Translations under genes and position numbers: made by a program | Source of the DNA: Epinephelus fuscoguttatus | Taxonomy: Eukaryota > Chordata > Actinopteri > Perciformes > Serranidae | Length of the DNA stretch: 64,000 nucleotides | NCBI RefSeq assembly: GCF_011397635.1 | Contig: NC_064756.1 | Span: forward strand, 19,577,907-19,641,906 | Reading direction: 5' to 3' | In this document: positions 34,401 through 46,400 of the stretch, piece after piece | Numbering within the stretch: the stretch's first letter is position 1 | Layout of the letters: the number at the start of each line of letters is the position of its first letter | The notes under the pieces: model-generated | The model's database searches: none | The model's input: the letters and a program-made list of their open reading frames with translations, nothing else | Told to the model about the DNA's origin: nothing

Positions 34401-37400
34401 AATAATGCCATCACACTAAGAGAGATCCGTAATACCATAACACAGGACAATCTAATATTCCAGAACATCAACACTATCAGCATATCAACAATAGACAGGG
34501 TATTGAAGAAGCATGAGATGAGCATGAAACAGTTCTACAGGGTACCATTTGAGAGAAACTCTGATAGAGTGAAAGAGCTGCGGTTCCAGTATGTAAGTGT
34601 AAGTCAGTGGTGTGTTACTGGTTATCTATCATTATAACCTGTTTACAGTAAAGCACAGAGGCCACTATATTGAACTTTTGGTGGAGAGCACAAAACATTC
34701 CTATGTAATTTGCTGTTATGGTATGATTCTACCGTATAACTGATTTGATATTTTGTTGTACTGTATTGTAGAGAATAATGGCATCGGAGGGGAATGAGAC
34801 TCCTCACACCCTTGTTTTCGTGGATGAAGCCCGTTTCAACCTGGCCAAAGGAAGAAGACGTGGCCAGAATATTATTGGCCACCGGGCCACGGTGGATGTC
34901 CCAGGCCAGTGTGGAGGCAATATAACAATGTGTGCTGCCACTTCTGAAAATGGTGTGGCCACCCACATTCCCACACTTGGCCCATACAATACCCAAAAGC
35001 TCCTGTTCTTTTTGGATCACCTTTATTCAGATCTCATCCCAGAAAATGAGAGAGGTTTGGTAGGGCCTCACTTGTCAAAGTTTGTAGTTGTGTGGGACAA
35101 TGTCAGCTTCCACCGCAGCCCGCTCATCAGGGCCTGGTTCACTGCCCACCCAAGACTGCTAATGGTGCTCCTACCACCTTACTCCCCATTTCTCAATCAG
35201 TTGAGGAATTTTTCTCTGCTTGGAGGTGGGGGGTGTATGAGCATCGGGCTCAGAACCAGAGGTCCCTGCTTGAAGCAATGGATGCTTGCTGTGACAGTGT
35301 CACAGCAGATCAGTGCAGGGGATGGTTGCGGCATGCACGTAGATTCTTCCCCCGTTGCATCGCAAGGGAGAATATCAGGTGTGATGTGGATGAAAATCTG
35401 TGGCCAGACAGACAGCAGAGAGAGGACGACCATGAGAGTGAGGATGAGGAGGACGACCATTGATGTGGAGTTACTTGTGTGAACGATATTGCATAATTTT
35501 CTTTTTTATTGTGTTGATGTGTTAACAGTATATTTTGCTGTATACATTTTCTTTTTACTGTGATGTTTGGCAGTTACTTTATGTTTGTGCATAAAAATAC
35601 AGTAACAATTTCCATGACAGTGTAGGTCCATCATCTTTTTCAGTTTGATAGTTTGATTTCTGGTAGCTAGACAAAAGGCATCAATTACAGTAACCACTCA
35701 CTGTCAGTGAATGGTCTGGACCAAGATTGAAATGTGACATAAGTGATATTTCCATGGTCCACTGCCATAGTGACAAAACATCTAAACATTTTGACCAACA
35801 GTGCTTACACAATGCCAAAGAGACTTTGCATTTTGGGGCCATTGACTATTTATATGAGAAAATGGCTTAGTTTTGACACATGAATTAACTGTTTTGGGAG
35901 AGATATGACCTTTTGGAGGTGAGCCATGGTGTTGTGCTGAACCATCCAGGCTATTTTGGCAAATGCATGTAGAGCTTGGAGAAAGTCATTTCTGTTTCAA
36001 GAAATGAGCCAAAGCAATTGAGCAGGAAACTTGTGTTTGGGGGCCTTGGCTATTTATATGAGAAAGGGACTTAGTTTGAAGCATGAGTTAACTGTTTTGG
36101 GAGAGATATGACCTTTTGCAGGTGAGCCATAGTGTTGTGCTGAACCATTGGACTATTTTGCCAAATGCACTTAAAGCTTTGAGAATGTAATTTCTGTTTC
36201 AAGAAATGAGCCAAACCAATCGAGAAAAACTGTAACTCATCTTACATTGACCTCATTTATCTCTAGAGGCTATGATTCGTGATATTGGACATTAATGATT
36301 AAAACGTTGCCTTTTTTTTTTACACAGGCTCTGCCCTCTAATCAATTCTATTAGTACTCTCCTCTAATCACAAGCATGCATTCACCCACTGATATTTGTA
36401 TAAAAGTAACCAGCCAATCAGGACATGCCTACACAAATATCTGCCTACAGTATATAAGGTGGCGTAACACTGTCATTCATTCATTCATTCATTCATACAT
36501 TTTCCATAAATGCTTCTCCTATTAGGGGTTGCAGGGGGGCTGGAGCCTATCCCAACTGACACTGGGCGAGAGGCAGGAAACGCCCTGGACAGGTCACCAG
36601 GGCTGACACATAGAGACAGACAACCATTCACACTCACATTCACACCTATGGACAAATTAGAGTCACCAATTAACCTGCACGTCTTTGGACTGTTGGAGGA
36701 AGCCGGAGTACCGAAAGAAAACACACACTGACACAGGGAGAACATGCAAACTCTGCACAGAAGGGCTCCCCCACCCCAGGGTCCAAACCAGGAACCCTCT
36801 TTCTGTGAGGTAACAATGATAACCACTGTCAGCTATCCTTTTTTTTAATCCTTCTTCAGTGTGGGCAATTGAATTTGCTCTGCCCAGCTGGTGCATTGGC
36901 ATGTCATGTTGAATGCGCGGCCCCAATCAGATGCACTGAACTCCTGTTTGTGTGCTTTGGTCATGGTGTAAGGTCCTATCCAAGAAACCCCTTGTGAGAT
37001 GGCTTTGTGAGTACTTCTTTCAAGCCAACAGTGTCAGTGTCCATTAATACGATTCTTTCTCTTGGACATGTCGGGCTCCTTTTCAGGGTCTGTGCTCTCT
37101 GGAATGACACAGGACTGGTGAAAAGGGTTGGGTGTGTGTCAGATGTATTACACCTGACTCCACTCTGGGCATGATACACCTACATGTTTCCATGCCCCTT
37201 GATGACCCTGAAAATTTGGCACGCAGGGTATATATTGCCCATCTTTTGACCCCTGCAAGTTTGACCACGACTCTACCCAGTTCGGTTACATCACACCTGA
37301 GTTGGCTGGGGCCCCCTGATCCTCTGCTGCGGTGTGTGTGAGGTTATGAAGAAGTAGGTGGGCCATGGCAACTAAGCTTTAGCCGGTCAGGATCAGTGTG

Positions 37401-40400
37401 GCTGGGTTTATGTCGCACAAGGGCGTTCATTCATTGGGCTCCACCCACTGTACCCAAAGAGTCCAGTAGAGGGCGGAGCCTGTATGAGACAGAGCAAAGG
37501 TTACAATACTGTAACCCTAGCTCTATCAGTACAGGCAGAGCCCTCCACCTAGGGACCCTGTCGCTCCTAGGCCACTTGCTAAAGAGCGTACCATATGCCT
37601 GCTTTAAACTGTGGGCTCCACACTTGTTCAGTTAGGCATGTCCTGACTGGCCAGCTACATTTATACAAATTTCAGTGGGCAAATATGTGGTCGTGTTTGG
37701 AGGAGAGTAATATTCATAGAGTCTAGCTGAGGGCTATGGCTATGCTTATAGAACTAGGGTTATAATATCGTAAGCATCGTAACTTCCAACCAGATGTACT
37801 TGAATGTACCACTCCAGACAACAGAAAGATATGAGGTGCATTTAAGGTAAGGTTAGATAACTGTACTGTGGGGTACTGAGTTTGAAATAATAATATAATT
37901 TGATGACAGTATCCTGGACACACCATGTTCTTTTCTATGACTCACCTGTTGTATGACAGTGTCACACCAGCTACCCTGGCATTCTCACAGCTCATTGCAA
38001 AGAAGAACAGTGACAGGATGTAACCGATCAAAGATGTGCCGAAGGCAAACCGAGCTGCTCCCATGATGTTCAGCTTTAGCCTCTTCATCAGCAGACCTCC
38101 AGAAAACATCCCCAGCGCCACAGCTGGGATATTGATCACACCTAAGATTCAGAGAACGCAAGATCAATATTAAGTGAAATGAAATGTTGACTCAAGAGTT
38201 TAATCTGGATTTAAACAAAGACGGACAATATGATTTAATACGGTATCTATGCTTGCCCAACATCTCTCACACTTGTTCATACCCAGAAGGAGGAAATAAA
38301 AAAAAATCCAAGTTGCCTTGATCAAAAAAGATCCCTGCTTTTTTTTATGTTTTCAGTCTCTTCTCTTACACCTTCATTTAACATCAATGTGAAGACATGG
38401 TCTTTTATCTACACCCATGTCATTTGCTCTGGTCACTAATATTGCATTCTCTTTCATATGCAGCCAGTCTAGTCAGTGCAGGCATCTCCTTTGATGAGAC
38501 CACATGTACGTAGGGACTTTCATCTTATGTTATCAACTTCATTCGAAATTTCATTTCATATGCAAAGCACTTTTCATATCCACAAAGTCTCTGCAGCTGT
38601 GGCGGTTAGTAGGCTCTGCTGAATTAGAACCCCGACCCAGTTCTCCTTCCTTTAACAAAGATCTTTTTCTGCTTCATTCAGCAAATGCAAAGTACATCAA
38701 AGTAACTAGGAAAACAATGCTGACCTGTGGATACACTGAGATTAGTTATGGAATTATAAACAGGTTAAATGTGTAAACTTTAAAGTCTATGGTGACACTA
38801 GAATTAATTTCAGCTAACTAGGCACTTCAGAGAACTCTTTCTTTCATCTAGTGTGAACCGAGCTGAAAAGCCTTCACTAGGTCTGTATGTTTTCCCAGTT
38901 GAAATATACACTTTTTTTAAATTAAAGGTCTACTGTGTAGGATTTAGGGTCATGTATTGGCAAAAATGGTATATAATGTTCATAACTTTGTTTTTATTAG
39001 TGTATAATCACCTCAAACTAAGAATCGTTTTTCATTACCTTGGAAATGAGACATTTATATCTACATATGGAGCAGGTCCTCTCCCAAAGAATCCACCATT
39101 TTGTTTCTACAGTGGCCCAAAACGGACATATCAAACACTGTCTCTAGATTTGGCCATTCATGTTTTCTCATCGGCCACCGTAGTTCTCTTACATGCCTGG
39201 CACAAGGGAGAAGTTTCAGTTCTGCAACAGCACCACTAGATGCCACTAAGTTCTACACGCTGGACCTTTTAATTATGACTTTATTTGCCAGTGCAAGTGC
39301 CGTACCCATGAGAAAATTGGCCTTTGAGGCAGACTGTCTGAAGTGCTGCTCAATGTACTTGGGCTTGTAGGTGACCATGCCGATAAGAGAGTTCAGCTGG
39401 ATGATTGTCACACAGAGATAGATCAGATACACAGGGTGTCCCAGCAGAGTCCGCAGGGTTGGAATAAAGTCTGAAGAGAAGAAAAAAAAAATCTGAGTTG
39501 AAACACACCTGTCTGAAGATGTTGGGAAGTTTCTCTTTATGGTAATGGTACGTGAAAGAGTATTGCCTTGTGACAGAAGGATGTCATTTATAGACTTATA
39601 AAATATGCATTACATTAATATTTATGAACACAGAGACCATTGATGGAATCTAAATCTCCTCTATGATTCAAATGTTTTCTTCCAGATAGCCCTCCAGATA
39701 ACATCGTTTTCCAGCTCTGACAAGTGCAAACATTTAATCATTTTCTTAAATGACTACCTCTAAATTCATCCTTACCTTTGGCCATCTCTATGAAAGTCGT
39801 GTTTTCGTCTGCAGGATACTTGTGCTTCAGATGAGGAGGGTCTTTAATGAAACTTGTCTGCTCTGGTGTGCACTTTTCTGGGCCCTGGGGCCCGGATAAG
39901 GGCAGGGAGCGGGGCAGAAACCAGAAAGGGATGGCAGAGAGCAGGGTGATGACCCCAGCAATGAGGTAGCCAAGCCACCAAGCCCCCACCCAACGCGCAT
40001 CTGCTGGGGTGATGGTGATGGTCTCTGTGTTGGGGTTACAGATGATGAGATGTAGTAAATGCTCAGTGATATGGTTGAACACAGATCTTCTATGGTTTGG
40101 AGGTACATTTTCTTTAATGTGATATGCAGTTTTTAATACTTGGCTTTCGGAAGCCTCCCGAACTCCCTCTACTTGACTGGATGACCAAATACCTTACCTT
40201 TACCTTTTCATTGCTACAGTTTCTGAAATTAAAAATGTGACAAGGTGGTTTTTAACTGGTGCTCATCTGTTTCATTTGAATGTAGTGGCTTGGGTCTTGA
40301 TTTTTAATACAACTCTTACAGCAATCAGGAAACAGCTTTTGATTGGTTTATTGAGAGGTCGTCTAACCTCATGTTTTGTCCCCTGATGCTCTTTTCATTG

Positions 40401-43400
40401 CTACATACGTCCCCTTTTCCTCTGTTCCTCTTTTTCTCTCTCTCTCTACGGTTGTTTTCTTCTGCTACTTTTTTATTTTCCTGTCTTGGTTCTCCTTCTT
40501 CCTGTGCTGCACTCTATTTGATTGTAGTCGATCACAGGGCTTTGTCCTTCCTGTCCCTCAGCATGCTTTGTTCATTAGCTGATTGATGCTAATCCTGTAC
40601 ACCTGTTCTGAGTCTGTGAGCCATACATATACTGCTTGTGATATCTGATAATATCATGCCTCAGTTTTATGAATGAAAAGGCCTTTTTTTTTCAGGGCAG
40701 ACATTTTGATCTGTAATGGCAGGAAAAGTACGGCTTTACAAACAACATTACCGAAGGCTCAGTTCTATTCAAGTCATGACTGTGTAACAGTGAGCCAGCG
40801 TGCACGATACCAGCACCCTGAAAGCATATTCCGCCATCATCACGTCTGTTACTTACACCTGTACTTTTTGTGCCATGCCATCTTTTATGGAAAAGGCCTA
40901 CTTTGCATTTTTTTGCCATGATGACCCACTTTTAGATCAATAGAAAGTTTAGAGTTGCCAAGGGCAGCTATTGTCAGCTGTCCTGGCATGGGTTGCTATA
41001 CTGGTATACTAGAGTAGTGTATTCTAATAATTCATTATGACAGTATAAGAAAAGTTATTTTCTATTTGCTCATTCTTGTCACTAATATTACAGTGACTTT
41101 TAAAGGTAAATATGATACAGACTGACAACAAATCAAACCATTGCTTTATGAAACAAGAGTTAATAGGCTCTCTAAGATGGTCAAGCTTCAATATGATGTA
41201 TGATGTTAGTAAAAACAAACACTTTTTACAAATCTATTCACACAAGCTTTATGTGGAATCTAGGGTGTCTAGATCAGTGGTTCCCAACTGGTGGGTCACG
41301 GCCCAAAAGTGGGTCGTGGGTCCATTCTGAATGGACTGCAAGTGACTTTCCAGAGCTTTCAAGTACCATTTCCTGTTGTAGAGTTAGTGACTAACGGACA
41401 GATCCTTGACAGAGACAGCAAACTAACTCAACGGTATGGCCAAATACAAGTATGACAGTGAATGTATCAAACTATGTGGACCTTAAACTAATGATGAAGA
41501 AGAAGTCTGGACCCTGTGGCTGGACCAGTTGGGAACCACCAGTCAAGATGGTCTGCTAATTCACATAATTGTCTGGTCTTTAAATATAGACATGTACTTG
41601 TGTTTAAACTCACCCATTTTTACGAATCCAATGTCCACATATATTTTGGCACAGAGGGAGCCTAACAGGTAGCCAAACACAGGTCCTACTACTGAAATGG
41701 TCTGCACACAGCCTAGGATAATGTGACAAACACACCCAAAGAGACACAACACAGAAACATTTCACCACAAATTTTACATTCTTACTTACATTGCATATAG
41801 ATTTACAATATATCCATGTTATAATCATGCTTTAATACCACATTTGTTTGGGAGGGACTTGCTAAGTAAACGTGTTATTGCTCAGTAATACTCATCTGCT
41901 ATTGCAGAACTGAAATAGCATATCCGGGCAAAACAACACTGCACACAGCAGAGCTTTTAGCAGGATACTGTTATGTGCTCTGAGATGACTGTTTTTGCTG
42001 CTTCACATGAGGGCTACGGCCAAACTTATAACATCAAGCAAAGCCTTTTTTCCTCAATATAGAGCATATGTATCTTGGTTATTTCATAGATTATGGATGA
42101 CAGTAATAAATACTGACAATGTTGTACAGTCCAGAGTCAAATAAGTTGCAAGAAAATCATGTTCAACTGTAGGTGCGTCTATATAGAACCCTTGTGCACT
42201 GCTTATCTATGGTTGAAGTATAAACACATCCACACTTTAGGAATCCCTTTTTGCAGATCATGTACATCAGTCATAAAGTATGTTCTAAATTAAGTATATC
42301 TCTACCATTGGATGAACTTTTTCTTACCAACATATAGCGCTGCATTCTCCTCAGTAGCAAAATCATCTATATAAGAGATCCCAAGTGGCTGAACAGGCGT
42401 CTCTCCGATCCCTCGCAAGACATTTCCCAGGAGTACATAGATCCACATCGACAGGTTGGACTCGCCTTCACAACCTGGAGCAAAAGATGAGTGTAATCAG
42501 ACATCTTTACTTGTCTACACTGATGTGTATGTGTGTATAAGAGCTCACCTGTGGCTGGCACTTGAGGCATTTTACCATCTTGGGTCAGGTCTGCTGGTGA
42601 GCCCACTGGACAAGGAGAAGGGTTAAGTGTTGAGTTCACTACCCACCGCACCGACGTTTCAAATTCATAGCTGTACACAAAAACGCAAAGGGAACCATAA
42701 ATTAAAATACAGGGGACAAAGATGAAACACTCCCTTTACTTAGTTAAAGGATGCAATTTGTTAATCTTTCTGGAAGTAGATTTCATAAGTAACATGTCAG
42801 TAGGGAAAATGTGAAGCATTTATTGTGAAGGCTCATTGGAACAGCAACATGTTTGACCTGGTATAGGCTGACCCAATTACAGTGCTATACTAGGTACAGT
42901 AATATATCATGGAAAAATAATGGTGGCATTTGGTTATCTTATCTTAATTATATACGTTAGCAGGGAAAATGAAAAATAGCACAAAAGAAAGTTGTCCTGT
43001 TGTACTGATACAAATCTCCTGGAACTAATGTGCCCTCATCATATGTATGGGATGTTGTGTCAGTGAGACCCTAATTGGTTAGTAATACATTGCCATGTGT
43101 TATGTAGCTCCTGTGCAGCTGTAATCAATGTGTTGATGTGTAATCGATAGTAGCTGAGATTGAGTCTGTAGTTGTAGTTGTAGCCTATTGGGTCTTTTTG
43201 ACTCACCGTCCTATGATGAAGTGAGGCAGAGCGATGATGAAGGTGCCAATGGACATCAGTACACAACCCACTGCGATGATCTTTGGCCGATGGAGCTTGG
43301 CTCCAAAGTAACTGACGAAAGCTATCACCAACAGGTTACCTGGGGTGACATGAAAAAACATGGAATTAATATATATTGGGTTTTGCAGTGCACTGTGAGC

Positions 43401-46400
43401 TGTATACCTCACTATGTTTGAGGTATACAGCTTTTTTGTGACACTGTGGGTAATCCAGATGTGGCTCTGTATATGCTCTTGTGTCAAAATTCATTCATTT
43501 TCCATAACTGCACATCCTGTTGGGAGTCGCGGGGAAGCTGGAGCCTATCCCAGCTGACATTGGGCGAGGGGCAGAGTACACCCTGGACAGGTTGCCAGAC
43601 TATCACAGGGCTGACACATAGAGATAGACAACTATTCACACTCACCCCCACGGTCAATAGAGTGTGCCAGGGCTGACGTCAAAACCCGGAAGTTTAGCAT
43701 CGCGCTGGTTCCCGGAAGAGAAAGTGAATGTGATTTTTACATTGCGTTTTGGATTATGTCAGAAAATAAGCTCTGTGGCTAACACAAGTTTATGATACTT
43801 ACAGGTTGTGTTCAGCGAGATAATCTTCACATATGAACACCTTTCATACTGCATTTGAAGCTTAAATGCGATCGCCAGAAGTAAAACGCTAACTTTAGGC
43901 TTTAATGGACTACATGACTACTCCACAGTCGCATGACTCTTGACGCAACCGCCACTAAGCTTTCAACTGATTTCAGCCGCTTTATTTTAAAAACATTGTA
44001 TAATGGGGAAATCGGACTGTTTAAGCAAAATAAGAAGCTGTAATGACGTTTAATGTCCCCGACAGGGTTTGTAGTCGTATTGAGCAACTTGTTAGCAACC
44101 GCCTTTTTTACAACACGTAAAAGCTTCAAAATTCACAAGTATGGTATTTACTGACATGTTTCATGTCGTAGAACAAAACCTGAAACTCGCTTAAGCTTTT
44201 GTTAACCACAGACCTTATTTGAGGCATTTTACCAAAATCCCATTCAAAAAACGCATTGACTTTTAGACGAGAGAACCGGAAGTGCTAAAAGTGCTAACAG
44301 AGTTCCAGGTTTACTGGCACACTGTATTTAGAGTCACCAATTAACTTAGCCTGCTTTTCTTTGGACTGTGGGAGGAAGCCGGAGTACCCATAGAAAAACC
44401 CACGCTGACACGGCGAGAACATGCAAACTCCACACAGAGGGGCTGCCCCACCCTGCAAACTGTGTCTTGCTGTGAGGCGACAATGCTAACCCCTGCACCA
44501 CCGTGCCGTAGTGTGTCAAAATGTGATATTACTAAATGAGGGATGAGTGTGTAGGCTAAATGCTGAATAAACAGTATGTGTCTTCTTTTTACTTGCTTTC
44601 TTTAGCAAAATAACATAAGATAGCAAAGCCGGAAAAAAAAGAAGTCTGGAAAACAATCATCAAAACAGTTATTTCCCCTATAGTCCTTAGTCAGTATAAT
44701 AGTCATTACATACTGCAGATACATATCCTTATCATTGTATGTCTGAACATTTTGATGTGCCATGTAGGATGACTTCTGCATTCAGTTTTCTTGTGAAAAG
44801 TATCAGATGAAAACTGTCAGCTAGACTGTTGTGTACATCTGTAATTTTCAGGGCAGATGAGGTTGTGTTCTCACACGTTATCTTCACGCTCCAAGAGATT
44901 TTTATTATCTACAGCATGTAGCAGCAAACATCATTCAAAAAACAGCGGAATAAAAATTAAACAATGCTGGATGGAAACATGGCTATTTCCCTTCTATCGC
45001 CTTTTTAGTGCATCTTGTCTCCTATTGGTGACATGGAAACTTCATTGTGAAAACGAGGTGGAAAACTGACCGAGAAAGATAAGCTTAAGCCATGCTACCT
45101 GACCTTTTTCTATTGTAAAGGCTAATTTGAAGGAATGACGTCAAACCCTTCAATAATCCTTCAGCTGCTGTCGTGTGTGTTTGTGTGAGAGACAGCACCA
45201 TTCAAATATGTCACATAATTATGAGTAAATGGGCATGTGTAACCTCAGTGTGGCTATAAGAAATGTGTATCTGACACAGTAGTCTAATTACAGTGTTTAG
45301 TGACCACATGGAAGTGCGGTGGCTGTGTGTACTTTCATGGAGTGAAACAGGAAGTATCTGTTTTCTCTTCAACTTATTCATTGTGTTTTATATGTGATAG
45401 TTTTGTTATTTATTCTAACTTTTTGATTTTGGTGCATAGTGTTTGGAAGTGCATGCTAAGAATGATTCATGCGGCCTATGTACAAGGACTAATTTTACAT
45501 CAGCCAATCATCCATCATTCTCCACTCTCCTTTCTCTTCTCTATTATTCTTTATTTCCCTCTTCTCATCCTTTGTCTTCCATCTGCTCTGCTCTCCACTC
45601 TTGTTTCTTGCACTTTCCTCTCTTTCTCTTTCCTCTTCACGTTGCCCTGCTCTGCCTCCATGTTACCCTGGCAACGGTCCTATAGAAAAAGCTTGTTGCC
45701 TAGGCCACGCGAGAGGAGCAGCTTTCACAGGAGACAGAGCGATGGAGAGATATGGAGGGAGAGAGAGATCCGGGGTATTCAGCTCTGACCGCGTTGGAGG
45801 TGTTGTCCTCACCTTTGCGGTCTAGCAGATACACGCCACCTCCATCAGAGTAACAGCAGGTTGCACACTCAGCCATGATGTTATTGAAGAAAAATATTAA
45901 TGATTTTTTACTACTATCATGGGCCATAACCGCCTCCCCAACAGCAAGAGAACAGAATTAGAATGGCTGATAGTAGATGACGACTTATCTTATATGATTC
46001 ATGTCTCTTTGAGTTTCATCTCACTTTGCAAGCTATGCAGCCTATTGTAACAACTGGTGTGTGTGGGGTAAAAGGATAGGACCCAACTGCAGACAATGCA
46101 GACTGACTATTGTAAGTGTAATTATTTATAAGGACGTGGCTTTTCACCAAACAGGTGTTCAAAGGGGGAAACAGATCAGATGAGGGACAGGCGAGGAAAA
46201 ACAAAGTCCAAAAACATAGAGATTCAAAGAGGCAGGTAATGACTTTCAGAGGCCAGGTTACAGATAATAGACACTAGGACACACAGACAAGAAGCGCATG
46301 GCAATGAATACAATCTGGCAAAACGTGTAAAAAGGAACAGTGTAGGACAAATGAGGGAAGGTCGGCAGGGAAAGTCAGGGCCAAATTCCTTCTGACACTG

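Noticed and set aside
43661-44323. Separate gene in the GC-richer insert within SINE copy D
   Set aside because: No long frame; perfect inverted ends and interruption of a known repeat show it is a non-coding DNA transposon.
45300-45825. Plus-strand frame of 162 codons in slco1c1 intron 2
   Set aside because: Low-complexity pyrimidine tract without a recognisable domain, antisense within an intron, no poly(A) or promoter context.
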